A stretch of DNA of 64,000 nt from CAYSGL01 sp964520985 (GTDB lineage Bacteria; Pseudomonadota; Alphaproteobacteria; Micavibrionales; Micavibrionaceae): assembly GCA_964520985.1 (NCBI GenBank), contig CAZFPB010000004.1, forward strand, positions 54,851 to 118,850, in the 5' to 3' direction. Positions 55,519-64,000 of the stretch are shown here, one piece after another. The notes under the pieces were generated by a model that saw only the letters and a list, made by a program, of their open reading frames with translations, was not told the DNA's origin and searched no databases. A program made the translations under genes and the position numbers. The number at the start of each line of letters is the position of its first letter. Positions within the stretch are counted from its first letter, which is position 1.

Positions 55519-58254
55519 TTAACACCTTTGAGTTTTCATAGGTTGAGGCTTCTCGCCTTTCTTAGCTTGTGCTTCCGTAGCCTTAGTCATCTTACTATCG
55601 TCCATAGCTCCCTTGAAAATGATATGCCATTCTTCGGGAGTAATTACTGCATCTTGAGTAGCCATTTCAAAAGCGGACTGCATTCTTTGACGTTCGTGCC
55701 CTTCTAATTCAGATAGAGCTGATTGAACTATCGCAGATTTATTAGCTTCGGTATCAGGCATTGTAGGAACGAATGCTACTGAAGCTCGACCAGTTTCATC
55801 TTTCTTTAAACCTACTGCAGCTAAGTTTGCGGCTTCGCCAGTTAATCCTTGAGCTCCAGGAGGAAGTCCGAAAGCTTTAGCCTGACCTTCTTCTTTAGCT
55901 TTGTTGGCAATATCTTGACCAGTCTTTTGATTAAACCAAGTAGCCAACTCGTTAACTTTATTAGCTGCAAAGTCTGCTGCCAAGCCTGCCCAACCGCTAA
56001 GTTTCTTCCAACCTTCAGCAATCATTTCAAATATCAATTTAGGAAGATCTAAAAATAAGTCAGCAGTGGTTTTTAAAGAGTTATAAATGGATAACATGAC
56101 AGTGTTAGTTTTCATAAAGTTACTTACGAAATTAACCAATGCTCCACCTAAATTACTTATACTCTTAAAGAAGTTTACGAATCCTTCTCCAGTTTCAGCT
56201 AATCCGTCAAATATACCTTTGATTGCTCCTACAGCTCCCATGATAGCTACGAATATACCAAAGAATCTAGCGACTACTCCTGCTGCTGTAGCTAAGTGTC
56301 CAAAGAAAGCTGAAAGATAAGGTAGCGCTGCAGAGAATAGAGTTCTTAAAGTAGCCATAGGATTTAGGAAAGCTAATTGAATTACTTGACCTACTAATCC
56401 CATTCTACCCATTAGAACCGTAAGACCTGTAGTCATAGTAGAGAACATAGCAGCGAACCTGCCTCCAAAACCTACTGCTACTTCTAAACCTTTCTTAAGT
56501 AAAGCTACAGGATTCATTAATGCTGTAAAAAGAGCTGTTAATGGAACTAGAATCTTAGACCCTAGACTCATTATACCTCCACCTCCACCAGCAACTGCAG
56601 AGGTAACTCCACCCTTTAACGTTTGAGCAAATTTAGTGAAAGTTGGAAATAGTTTTGAATTAGCGCCGAAAATCTTTTCCAACATAGTAAATTTTTGAGT
56701 AGGCCCTATAAGATCCGTAGATTTGGTATATATAGGATCTCTAGATGTTCCTGCTGGTCCTCGGCCTCTTCCGCCGCCGAATAAACCGCCTACTACCGGA
56801 AGTTTAGCTGCTGCTCCTTTTAAGAAGCCTAAAACCTTAAAAGCTCCGTAAGTAGCTACGGCTGCTGCAGTTAAGTTGGTCAACATTCCTCGAACGCCTT
56901 TACCGCCCTCAATCCAACTTCTTGCCCAACCTTGAGGACTAGTAGCTCCAAAGAATTTAGAAATCTTTTGAATAAGAGGATCTATATAATCGCCAGCTTT
57001 TTTAAACCAGTCTACGAGAGTGTTACCAACATCTCTAGCGAATATAATAATCGTAGCACTTAACCTAGAGATATTTTTAGTTATCTCTAATAAACCTTTC
57101 TTTTGTAGAAAGGCGTGAAGTTCTGAATCCATTTTACCGATACCTTTTGAGAAGTTATCAGCATCATGCATAAAAGAACTAACTAATTGGAAAGTAGCTA
57201 ATAACACTGCTCCAGCTGACTTAGTCATATCAGTAAAAGATTGAGTAGCTTTTTGAACATCTGTAAAGGCTGCGGCTAGACCTAATAACGCAGCAGTAAC
57301 AAAAGGAATACCGCCTACTCCTAAAGCTCCTAAAGCTTTGAATAGTAATCTAGCTGTTCCTAAAGTAGCAATTACAGACGCTAAAGCAGAACCTACGATA
57401 AATAAGTTCTTAACCGTAGTTAATAATGTATGGTCAGTTTTACGAATACGTTCCATTAAATCTGTAGCAGCAAAGTTAAACTCTGATACTTTATCAATTA
57501 ACGGTCCTAAAGCTTTACCTACAAAACTTCCAATCTCACTTTTAATAAATCTAAATGATTGAGCACTATCCGCAAGAATATCCATCAAATCTCTTTGATC
57601 GTGTTCCATACCTTGCGTAGCAGCTCTAAGAGCAGCTATACCCAAACCTAATTTAGCTTGAGTAGATATAACTGTTCCCATAACTCCGCCGGCCTTATTT
57701 AAAATGGCCATTTGAGCTTGGAGAGCAGGGTTAGTTGAAGATAGTACGTTTAGGAAGGATAGTTGAGAAACAGACCCATCTTTAAGGAAGTCAGTTACTC
57801 TTTTAATGCCTTCTGAAGATTGAAAGCCAGCTCGCTTAGCAGCTGTGCCTGCACGAGCTATAATCTCAGCTAGCGACCTCGTGTCCTTGGCAATACCAAG
57901 AGAGTTCAAAGCTATACCTGATTTCATAGCTTCCATTCTATCAATAGAATTTTTAGTCATACTATTAATAGCTTGGAATAGTGAACCTCTAGGACCCACT
58001 ACTCTTTCGAATTGATTTGAAATTCTTTCTAGTTCTGATGCTTGATTTAATGAATTAATAGCTTTATCAAAAGCCTGAGAGAACAATCCTAAAAAGGCTG
58101 AGGTTGAAAATAGAACTCGGTTGAATTCTGTAAAATCTACAGAACTCTTCCTAACAGACTTATTAACATCCCCCAAAGAATTTGCGATCTTCTTGAGGGA
58201 TGCTGAAGCTGCGTCTTTAACTTGTGCAATTATTGTTAAACTACGAGTTGCCAT
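55519..58254 (-). CDS. Tail tape measure protein
   Basis: 911 residues. It opens with SLTIIAQVKDAASASLKKIA, the usual start of tape measure proteins, has long helices through residue 350, several hydrophobic membrane-like segments in the middle and end (for example LGALGVGGIPFVTAALLGLA and FFGIFVAIMGAVGAIKGIF), and Gly-rich linkers. By the usual 0.15 nm per residue it would set a tail of roughly 135 nm. The start overlaps the frameshifted chaperone end. Confidence 0.9.
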   Translation of the reverse strand: MATRSLTIIAQVKDAASASLKKIANSLGDVNKSVRKSSVDFTEFNRVLFSTSAFLGLFSQAFDKAINSLNQASELERISNQFERVVGPRGSLFQAINSMTKNSIDRMEAMKSGIALNSLGIAKDTRSLAEIIARAGTAAKRAGFQSSEGIKRVTDFLKDGSVSQLSFLNVLSSTNPALQAQMAILNKAGGVMGTVISTQAKLGLGIAALRAATQGMEHDQRDLMDILADSAQSFRFIKSEIGSFVGKALGPLIDKVSEFNFAATDLMERIRKTDHTLLTTVKNLFIVGSALASVIATLGTARLLFKALGALGVGGIPFVTAALLGLAAAFTDVQKATQSFTDMTKSAGAVLLATFQLVSSFMHDADNFSKGIGKMDSELHAFLQKKGLLEITKNISRLSATIIIFARDVGNTLVDWFKKAGDYIDPLIQKISKFFGATSPQGWARSWIEGGKGVRGMLTNLTAAAVATYGAFKVLGFLKGAAAKLPVVGGLFGGGRGRGPAGTSRDPIYTKSTDLIGPTQKFTMLEKIFGANSKLFPTFTKFAQTLKGGVTSAVAGGGGGIMSLGSKILVPLTALFTALMNPVALLKKGLEVAVGFGGRFAAMFSTMTTGLTVLMGRMGLVGQVIQLAFLNPMATLRTLFSAALPYLSAFFGHLATAAGVVARFFGIFVAIMGAVGAIKGIFDGLAETGEGFVNFFKSISNLGGALVNFVSNFMKTNTVMLSIYNSLKTTADLFLDLPKLIFEMIAEGWKKLSGWAGLAADFAANKVNELATWFNQKTGQDIANKAKEEGQAKAFGLPPGAQGLTGEAANLAAVGLKKDETGRASVAFVPTMPDTEANKSAIVQSALSELEGHERQRMQSAFEMATQDAVITPEEWHIIFKGAMDDSKMTKATEAQAKKGEKPQPMKTQRC

Positions 58255-59148
58255 TTTGTGCCATATAATCCATGTAAGCTTGTTTTAGTCTCTTTCTTCT
58301 GGACCAAGTTAAGCTCTCGATTTCACCAGGGGGCCAGTGAAAAGCTTTACCGAAGAAAGCCAAGTCACCAAGGATGTCCTCGTCGTGACTTATATATTCA
58401 TACTCAAAGAACCCCCTGTAGGGGAGAAAAAATCAGGACGTAGAGGGTTTAGTCGCACCTTGAAGTCTTTCTCACAGTTCTGACATTCAATTTCAATAGT
58501 CGTATCTATCGTACCTTCAAGTTTGATATTCTCTGCTTCGTTATTAAGATGGTACAGATCGGATAGAGGGATATTTTCTACTTCTGCGTCTGAGGCTGGT
58601 TGACCGTCGATAGTTTTAATTGAAAGTTTTAAAGCTTCCGTAATTAGTTTATCTTGACCTTCTGTTTGAATCTTAATAGCTTGAAAAATATCTCTCATGT
58701 ATTGAGGTCTAAGTTCTACAGTCTTTTGGGACTTAGGAAGTAAGATCTTCTTAGGTTCCATCATGTGAGTAATATCAATAGCATCTAGTTCTAGTTTATC
58801 TAAATCTAAACGTAATTGCTTGTGATGATGGCCGCAGTGAGTACAGATAGCTTCGTGATAAAAACGAGGGCCGTAAGTATTCTCTCTAATTTTAATTAGG
58901 ATGGTTTCAATGTCGCCAGAAGGAATCTTATTTAAACCTTCTTCAATCTTTCCCATCCATCTCAAACCTTCTTTAGTCTGAAATGACAAAACCATGTCAC
59001 CTAAGATTTTAGGTACATGGCCGATATTATTGACAACTAGTTGAGCGTTAGCTAAATAGTTTTGTTGTTTTCCTCTTAGTTCATCAATCTCGCAGTAATT
59101 AAATAGATCGACTCCGTCAAGAAGTCCATTAGGAAGTTGGATAAGCAT
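58241..59148 (-). CDS. Tail assembly chaperone, long form made by -1 frameshifting
   Basis: Ribosomes that slip back one base at TTTTTTC (58432-58426) leave the 252-residue frame and read on to TAG 58243-58241, giving about 302 residues. The added part includes HDEDILGDLAFFGKAFHWPP and GEIESLTWSRRKRLKQAYMD and ends inside the tape measure gene. This is the G/GT arrangement known from many tailed phages, where the long form binds the tape measure protein. The C-terminal extension has no start codon of its own, which supports frameshifting. Confidence 0.75.
58390..59148 (-). CDS. Tail/baseplate assembly chaperone, short form
   Basis: 252 residues. It has two zinc knuckles, AICTHCGHHH and IECQNCEKDF, and helices between them (KILGDMVLSFQTKEGLRWMG, DIFQAIKIQTEGQDKLITEA). 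The layout resembles T4 gp26-like hub assembly chaperones. It lies between tube and tape measure genes, the standard site for chaperone G. GAGGAG precedes ATG. The last codons carry the slippery site. Confidence 0.75.
   Translation of the reverse strand: MLIQLPNGLLDGVDLFNYCEIDELRGKQQNYLANAQLVVNNIGHVPKILGDMVLSFQTKEGLRWMGKIEEGLNKIPSGDIETILIKIRENTYGPRFYHEAICTHCGHHHKQLRLDLDKLELDAIDITHMMEPKKILLPKSQKTVELRPQYMRDIFQAIKIQTEGQDKLITEALKLSIKTIDGQPASDAEVENIPLSDLYHLNNEAENIKLEGTIDTTIEIECQNCEKDFKVRLNPLRPDFFSPTGGSLSMNI
58413..58432 (-). promoter_or_regulatory. -1 ribosomal frameshift signal
   Basis: The heptamer T-TTT-TTC (58432-58426) is in the correct 0 frame for tandem slippage. A small stem CCCC-TACA-GGGG (58424-58421 with 58416-58413) begins one base after it and could pause the ribosome. 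The -1 frame is open from just before the site to 58241. Confidence 0.75.
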
Positions 59149-59178
59149 TTTATCTCCTCGGTTATTAAACTATCACCT

Positions 59179-59206
59179 ATCATATTCTTAGTATGCATTA
59201 AAACAA
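59179..59206 (-). promoter_or_regulatory. Possible promoter for the chaperone and tape measure genes
   Basis: On the - strand TTGTTT (59206-59201) and TATGAT (59184-59179) are 16 bases apart, 31 bases before the chaperone start. The -10 match is good and the -35 match is fair. Late phage genes may use a different specificity, so this is tentative. Confidence 0.3.
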
Positions 59207-59821
59207 CTGGCCGGCGATGATGTTGCCGACTGCTCCAGCAATACCAGTGTACTTAACTTCAAAACCTTCGTAACCTAAAGTTAATGTTTCAATACTTAAG
59301 CCATCATCAGCAAGAGCATCGAAATCAGAGGCTGGTTGGTAAGCAATTGGGAATGCGTTGTAAAGAACATAAATAACTTCAGTTTGCCCTGCTCTATTAA
59401 CGTGTTCAATTTTTACCTTTCTTCTATAGTTAAAAGGATACGCAGATTCGCTAGGAATTACTTCAGCACCATTGTCACCAAAAGTACTGATTGAAGATTG
59501 TACTAATCCGAAAGGAGTAGATCCAAAATCAGAATCTGAAGATTTTTGAGCTGAGTTATTTTGAACTAAGTCCCAGGCTGAAGAAGCCCACTTAGCAAAG
59601 CTAGTATCATTAGTTACGCCTCTCGCAAGAGTAATAGGAACATAACTAACTTTATCGATAATTAATTTAGGGTTTAGATGTGCTCCGCCTTCAGCATATT
59701 CTCTAGGGGTAATAGAATACTTAGGTACTCCACATTGACTGAAACCAAGCTTAGTGAAGCCTGGAACGTCAACTACCCATCTATATTTATCTAAAGGATC
59801 TCTTACGCCTGAACGTGCCAT
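59198..59821 (-). CDS. Tail tube-like protein, third copy
   Basis: 207 residues from ATG 59821 (AAAAGG upstream); an ATG at 59866 is in the same frame but overlaps the neighbour. MARSGVRDPLDKYRWVVDV matches the N-terminus of the two paralogues to the right. FSQCGVPKYSITPREYAEGG, VPITLARGVTNDTSFAKWAS, YNAFPIAYQPASDFDALAD and IETLTLGYEGFEVKY follow the T4 gp19-like tube fold. It may be a minor tube or a tail terminator-type ring. Confidence 0.8.
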   Translation of the reverse strand: MARSGVRDPLDKYRWVVDVPGFTKLGFSQCGVPKYSITPREYAEGGAHLNPKLIIDKVSYVPITLARGVTNDTSFAKWASSAWDLVQNNSAQKSSDSDFGSTPFGLVQSSISTFGDNGAEVIPSESAYPFNYRRKVKIEHVNRAGQTEVIYVLYNAFPIAYQPASDFDALADDGLSIETLTLGYEGFEVKYTGIAGAVGNIIAGQLF

Positions 59822-59831
59822 GATAAACCTT

Positions 59832-60515
59832 TTAAAATACTTTGTTAAGGAATCCAGAAGCTCCACCGACTACCGCTGCAGCTGCGGCTTTAATTGCTGC
59901 ATTTTCAGCTTCTACTGTTGCATTATTTAAAGCATCAGCAAGAGTGTCTCCAGTAACTTCTAGAAATACTTCATAAGTCAAAGTAATTTCTTCTACTGCG
60001 ATTTCATTAACTTTAGCATCAAAATCATTAGCGCCTTTATAAGTTGAAGGCCAAGCATTATAAAGTAACCAATGTTTTACGTAATTACCTTGTCTATCTA
60101 AAGCGCTAACTAATACTTCACGTCTGTAGTTAGCATCTTGAAAAGGAACTGCACCTAAGCCAGTAATACCATCTTGGAACTTATTTAAAGTAGAGGCATC
60201 ATCGTTAACTAACTTATACCAGTTATACATCTGTCTGTTGGCTGTAACTCCTCTACGAAGAACTACAGGTTCGTAAGTAGAAAGCCCAGGTACCTTAAGA
60301 GAACTGTTACCATGATTATTTTCACGGTAACTCATTTCTTTCATAGATACCTTGGGCACGGTACATTCTGAGAATCCACCTCTAACGGTTTTGTCGTCCT
60401 GCAAAACTGTACCAATAGAAGCGGTTCCTTGAGTAATCATCCCCGCCATATTGTCGAAGATAGTTACTTGGAACCTGAATTTTTCTATTGGATCGCTACT
60501 AGAACTTCTAGCCAT
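59832..60515 (-). CDS. Tail tube-like protein, second copy
   Basis: 227 residues. MARSSSSDPIEKFRFQVTIF, GGFSECTVPKVSMKEMSYRE, VVLRRGVTANRQMYNWYKLV and LLYNAWPSTYKGANDFDAK with VEEITLTYEVFLEV form the tube fold. A C-terminal Ala-rich helix (NNATVEAENAAIKAAAAAVV) is absent from the first copy. It is a diverged duplicate and may form a distinct ring or initiator. Confidence 0.85.
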   Translation of the reverse strand: MARSSSSDPIEKFRFQVTIFDNMAGMITQGTASIGTVLQDDKTVRGGFSECTVPKVSMKEMSYRENNHGNSSLKVPGLSTYEPVVLRRGVTANRQMYNWYKLVNDDASTLNKFQDGITGLGAVPFQDANYRREVLVSALDRQGNYVKHWLLYNAWPSTYKGANDFDAKVNEIAVEEITLTYEVFLEVTGDTLADALNNATVEAENAAIKAAAAAVVGGASGFLNKVF

Positions 60516-60537
60516 TAGTTCCTACTTTTAGTTAGAA

Positions 60538-61128
60538 TTAGTTAGGGGAAGCACTACCAGGAGCATCTTCACCAGAAACAATATTCTTCTCTTTAAAGTC
60601 TTCGTAACATAGAGTTACTGATTCTAAGGACTTATCACCATCTTCACCAGCATTCATATCTGAACCTGGAATGAAGTTAGTAACCCAGCAGTTGTATAGT
60701 TCGTATACACGAGCTGCATTACCAGAACGGTCTAGAATCGTAATTTTGATATCTTTACGATATTCATTCTTAGCTTCATCTGAAGGACGATACTTAGAAG
60801 CGCCTTTTGAAGTGTAAGAAGGAGGAAGGTTGCCCGGCTTGTGGACAGCTGCCATCCAACGATAAAGAGCGCTACCGTCACCTGCGTACTTGATTAATCC
60901 ACGAGTAAGAGTGATATCTTCCATCGTAGATAGACCAGCTGAAAGACTGAAAATATCTGGATCATCGCCTTCACGATATTGAATTTTGTTCGTTGAACGC
61001 TTAGGCATACCAACTTCGAAGAAACCTGCACGATCTTGAGGAGTTGCTTCACCAGCACCAGCAGGACTTAAAAATTCTACTAGAAAACGAAACTTTTCTA
61101 GTGCGTCTACAGTTGCACTTCTAGCCAT
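60538..61128 (-). CDS. Tail tube protein, first copy
   Basis: 196 residues. MARSATVDALEKFRFLVEFL, AGFFEVGMPKRSTNKIQYRE, LTRGLIKYAGDGSALYRWMA, YELYNCWVTNFIPGSDMNAG and LESVTLCYEDFKEK match the gp19-like tube fold. As the copy next to the sheath, it is the best candidate for the main tube. ATGGAG precedes the start. Confidence 0.85.
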   Translation of the reverse strand: MARSATVDALEKFRFLVEFLSPAGAGEATPQDRAGFFEVGMPKRSTNKIQYREGDDPDIFSLSAGLSTMEDITLTRGLIKYAGDGSALYRWMAAVHKPGNLPPSYTSKGASKYRPSDEAKNEYRKDIKITILDRSGNAARVYELYNCWVTNFIPGSDMNAGEDGDKSLESVTLCYEDFKEKNIVSGEDAPGSASPN

Positions 61129-61172
61129 GTTTATAAATCTCCATGAGAGTTTAAGAAGTAGGATTCTAAAGT

Positions 61173-61194
61173 GGAGGGAGAATTAACTCCCTCC
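61173..61194. other. Perfect hairpin between sheath and tube genes
   Basis: GGAGGGAG (61173-61180) pairs with CTCCCTCC (61187-61194) around AATTAA. No long T run follows on the - strand, so it is not a strong terminator. It may be a partial terminator or an mRNA-stabilising stem that adjusts the sheath-to-tube ratio. Confidence 0.55.
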
Positions 61195-61204
61195 TGATTA
61201 ACTA

Positions 61205-62992
61205 TTAAGCCTCTGGTAGAGGGAACTCTAGAGCAACTTCAATAAATCGAACTGCTTTGTTAGGTTTAATTTGGACACGAACACGTAGTAATCCTTGGTT
61301 TAACTCATCCGTAGTAGGCTCTACTGAGATTACTCGGAACTTGTTATTTTCAGGAAGACCTGCAGGGAATAGATAAGAGTTATTACGAAGGAAAGATTCA
61401 ATCGCAGCAACTACTTTACCTTGCGTCTCAGGACTAAAGTTTTCCCAAAGGAAGGCACGGAGACCTGGCTCTAGAGAAGCTTTAATGAACTGAAGGGTAC
61501 GAATTACTTGTATAAGTTGCTCATCCGCAGTGAAAGTAGGAGATACTCCACTATCAGAAGTGTAACCACCGAAGATTACAGGACCTACGCCAGGGAAGCT
61601 AGTGATTCTATTGATGAAGTTTAAACGGAGAGGACCAGCATCTTTACGCTCAGAAACAATTAGAGCTAGACCGTTAATTCCAGCAATACCAGCATATTGT
61701 TGACCTGCAGGAGCATGAGAAGGACCGCCAATTTGTGATTGAGCGTCAATTCTAGCAATAACGCCTGCAACGTGGCCTACTGGGTCAGCAATAACTAAAT
61801 CACCAGGGACTGCGGTTTCTGATTCATCTACAACAACTACTGAGTTGTAGTACCAAGCATTAGTTTTAGATAATGCGTTAGAAACTACCATATTTTTATA
61901 AGTAATTGCTGAAGGTTTTACTAATAGTACATCATCGCCAGTGGTGAAGAATGAACTAGGATCTGGAACTACAGTTACTGTATCGTTAACATCATCAACA
62001 GCACTAATTACGCCAGTATACGTTCCAGCACTATTTTTAACAACCATACCAGCCGTTACACTTGATAGAGCAACTGTTCCATCAATGCCGCCAGTTAAGG
62101 TAGGACCAGAACGAGACATATTTACAGCATCAGAAATAACTACCGTAATTGCGTTACCAGCTGCACCAGGAGTAGCAGCAGTGATAGTAACTACATCTAA
62201 GTTTCCTACTGCGTTAACTAAAGCAATGGTTGAGATTGCAGAAGCTAAAGAAGTAGCCGTAGCAGTGTTAGAACCAGAAGCTACCCAGTCAACACCTTCA
62301 GTTAAAGCGATACCTGCAACAGTTACGACTGCTCCAGTTAGTTGACTGTAATCAATGATAGTTACGGTACCAGTAGCCGCAACAGCAGTTGATTCCGTTT
62401 GTAATTCTAGAACCCAAGGACCAGTTCCAGAAACATCAATTAATTGAGCCGTAACTGAGACTTCATCAACAGTGGCTAGATTAATTTCTTTAGGAATAGC
62501 TACGAGAGAGAAACAAGTGGACATCGTAGCGCCGAATTCAGAACGAATCGTTTCAGCATAATCAATAACTGCTGATTGAACTAGATAAGCTTCTGCTAGA
62601 GGTAAGCCAGGAGCCATAACTAGACCAACGTTATCGATTGCATCGAGAGCTCGTAAACCAGAACCATCAACTGCGCTACCAATGTAATCAGCTACCGTAG
62701 GAGCTGAGCCGCAGTTTACAATCCATGCCGTTGAGCCAGTACCAGCGTTATCGAAATAACCTTTAACAGCGTAATAAGCGCCGTTGGCTACGTCATCTGG
62801 ACCGCCGAAAGCTTCTACGAATTGATCAATATCAGTTACAGATACTGCAACGTTCTCAGCAGCGCCAACAAGGTCAGAGCTGATTAAGAAAGCTGCAGTT
62901 GAAATACCAGCACCAGGAACTGCAATACTACCAAGAGGTTGAGGAAACACTTGGACTCGTTCAGGGCCAATATTAGTGTTTAGTAAAGTCAT
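61205..62992 (-). CDS. Tail sheath protein
   Basis: 595 residues. Typical sheath features are the N-terminal VPGAGISTAAFLISSDLVGA, VAVSVTDIDQFVEAFGG and AYYAVKGYFDNAGTGSTAWI, and the C-terminal GLRAFLWENFSPETQGKVVA, AAIESFLRNN and NQGLLRVRVQIKPNKAVRFI. Residues about 220-310 (VTVAGIALTEGVDWVASGSN ... GPTLTGGIDGT) form an inserted module also found in the 39502 protein. The sheath contracts to drive the tube into the host. AAGGAG lies 11 bases before ATG. Confidence 0.92.
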   Translation of the reverse strand: MTLLNTNIGPERVQVFPQPLGSIAVPGAGISTAAFLISSDLVGAAENVAVSVTDIDQFVEAFGGPDDVANGAYYAVKGYFDNAGTGSTAWIVNCGSAPTVADYIGSAVDGSGLRALDAIDNVGLVMAPGLPLAEAYLVQSAVIDYAETIRSEFGATMSTCFSLVAIPKEINLATVDEVSVTAQLIDVSGTGPWVLELQTESTAVAATGTVTIIDYSQLTGAVVTVAGIALTEGVDWVASGSNTATATSLASAISTIALVNAVGNLDVVTITAATPGAAGNAITVVISDAVNMSRSGPTLTGGIDGTVALSSVTAGMVVKNSAGTYTGVISAVDDVNDTVTVVPDPSSFFTTGDDVLLVKPSAITYKNMVVSNALSKTNAWYYNSVVVVDESETAVPGDLVIADPVGHVAGVIARIDAQSQIGGPSHAPAGQQYAGIAGINGLALIVSERKDAGPLRLNFINRITSFPGVGPVIFGGYTSDSGVSPTFTADEQLIQVIRTLQFIKASLEPGLRAFLWENFSPETQGKVVAAIESFLRNNSYLFPAGLPENNKFRVISVEPTTDELNQGLLRVRVQIKPNKAVRFIEVALEFPLPEA

Positions 62993-63005
62993 TTAATTTA
63001 TCTCC

Positions 63006-64000
63006 TTAATTACATTCAATAAGAGTAGGTCCATCTAATAATACACCATTACCTTGAAGACCGATGTGTTGGACAACTCCGCCACCATTTGCAGGATCAT
63101 TAATAATTGGAAGACCTTGACGATCAATCCAAACTTGAACCCAAAAGGTGAACTCATGTACCCAGTATTGAGCGCCTTCTACGTCTCTGGTAACATGATC
63201 TTCTAGATGAAACATATAAATCCAATACTGAGCGTTACTAACAATTTTGGTACTGTCAGTTGCTTTGAAGGTATCAGGGACAAGAGTATCAAGAGATATT
63301 TGATCTGTGCCGATTAGTCCGGTGACTTTGGCGGAAAATACTTCTTGAAAGCCTTGACCATGTTCATCTTTAGTGGGTACTAAATCATTAAAGATGAAAA
63401 TTGGATCATTAACGTTAAACCCAGAGTTGTCCTCCACATTCACTACATTGCTCCCTCCTGTAGGAATATCAAGGGTTATGAGTTGTTCTGCACTAGCCTT
63501 TGTACGTACAATTGTAGGTAATCCGGTTCGTGGAGGATTAAACTCTTCCCACATTCTATTTGCTACATCGATGTGATCATCTCGTTCATTTGAATCAATT
63601 CTAACTAAATAAAATAAATCCAAAGGAACTGAGGGGTTACTTGTTGAGGTAGCTGAATAAACTTCTCCGCCTCCTGGAGCTAAGATAGGTTTACTCGGAT
63701 CCATAACAATAAAAGAAACTAATTGAGGATCTGCATTCTCAAATACATCACCAATTCTATTAACATTAGAACCTTCATCTAAAACTGGAATAGCTACTCC
63801 ATCAATTTCTAATGAATTTTCAGGAATATTTATTGCAGTAATATTGAAAGAAGTTCCATCACTATCAGTAAAAACATCACCAACTTTAAGAGTATTTAAA
63901 TCTTGAGGTTTAGTGAAATTAATTATTCTAGTATCAGCGTTAAATAAAATCTCAGGAATGTTATCAATAAGAGTACTAGATACTGTGACTATATGATTAC
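63006..64000 (-). CDS. Virion structural protein, partial (5' end outside window)
   Basis: The frame stays open to the window edge, so the internal ATG at 63704 is not the start; at least 330 residues are seen. The upstream part (TLIDNIPEILFNADTRIINF, KVGDVFTDSDGTSFNITAIN, NRIGDVFENADPQLVSFIVM) is beta-rich with repeated G-D-V-F turns, and the end (AQYWVHEFTFWVQVWIDRQG) is aromatic. The position just upstream of the sheath gene suggests a neck or connector role, but this is unproven. Confidence 0.6.
   Translation of the reverse strand, partial: NHIVTVSSTLIDNIPEILFNADTRIINFTKPQDLNTLKVGDVFTDSDGTSFNITAINIPENSLEIDGVAIPVLDEGSNVNRIGDVFENADPQLVSFIVMDPSKPILAPGGGEVYSATSTSNPSVPLDLFYLVRIDSNERDDHIDVANRMWEEFNPPRTGLPTIVRTKASAEQLITLDIPTGGSNVVNVEDNSGFNVNDPIFIFNDLVPTKDEHGQGFQEVFSAKVTGLIGTDQISLDTLVPDTFKATDSTKIVSNAQYWIYMFHLEDHVTRDVEGAQYWVHEFTFWVQVWIDRQGLPIINDPANGGGVVQHIGLQGNGVLLDGPTLIECN

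Noticed and set aside
58411..58418. Run of five G on the - strand as the slippery site
   Set aside because: It does not have the X-XXY-YYZ arrangement in the 0 frame, while TTTTTTC just upstream does.
63006..63704. Complete 232-residue gene starting at ATG 63704
   Set aside because: The same frame is open to the window edge with coding-like sequence, so the gene is only partly seen.

Overview
This window looks like the interior of a large, low-GC genome of a tailed phage with a contractile tail (myovirus type) that infects a Gram-negative bacterium. The contractile tail is shown by a sheath gene next to three tube-like genes, a tape measure gene, and a baseplate set in the P2-like order V-W-J-I. 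The Gram-negative host is inferred from a lipoprotein with a lipobox, several Sec-type signal peptides and an M15-type peptidoglycan peptidase. Capsid, portal, terminase, helicase and primase genes are absent, so the full genome must be much longer than 64 kb.

Positions 1-31205 are all on the + strand. They are densely packed, with most genes overlapping by 1-50 bases. The left end carries nucleotide, replication and recombination genes: the C-terminus of a GMP reductase/IMP dehydrogenase, a LigA-N-terminus-like fragment, a zinc deaminase, a DnaQ-type exonuclease, a ClpP-like protease, family A DNA polymerase, a RecA-like recombinase, MazG-like, RuvC-like and archaeal-Hjr-like proteins. A run of small genes from 12.2 to 16.8 kb holds a metallophosphoesterase, a macro domain protein and a NADAR protein. 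It is followed by ribonucleotide reductase (nrdB, nrdA), a P-loop kinase and dCMP deaminase. A terminator and promoter near 22.15-22.21 kb separate this block from a second one. The second block holds a DIP1984-like protein, a strongly structured non-coding RNA (about 22956-23123), a dATP/dGTP diphosphohydrolase-like protein, thyX, an overlapping Prs-like/NadV-like pair that is a candidate NAD+ reconstitution operon, a PNK-like kinase, and an RMF/CrpP-like protein.

Two back-to-back hairpins at 31213-31276 separate the converging halves. Positions 31283-64000 are all on the - strand and encode virion and lysis proteins. In transcription order (right to left) these are a partial virion protein, sheath, three tube-like paralogues, a tail chaperone with a -1 frameshift signal, tape measure, CIS-tube/gp53-like adaptors, the gpD-like hub, OB-fold spike, gp25, a giant gpJ-like wedge protein and gpI. 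After these come a GIY-YIG endonuclease, tail-fibre proteins built from shared modules, a second GIY-YIG endonuclease, the endolysin and a terminal virion protein.

The most unusual observations are as follows. (1) At least fifteen otherwise different small early proteins share a C-terminal tail of the form E-x-x-x-L-[LI]-Y. (2) The RNA at 22956-23123 can fold into a three-way junction whose wobble pairs only make sense on the + strand. (3) Macro, NADAR, Prs-like and NadV-like genes together form an NAD/ADP-ribose set of likely counter-defence value. (4) A 1270-residue structural gene has no ATG, GTG or TTG start and appears to begin at ATT after a strong ribosome binding site. (5) A textbook -1 slippery heptamer sits in the tail chaperone gene.
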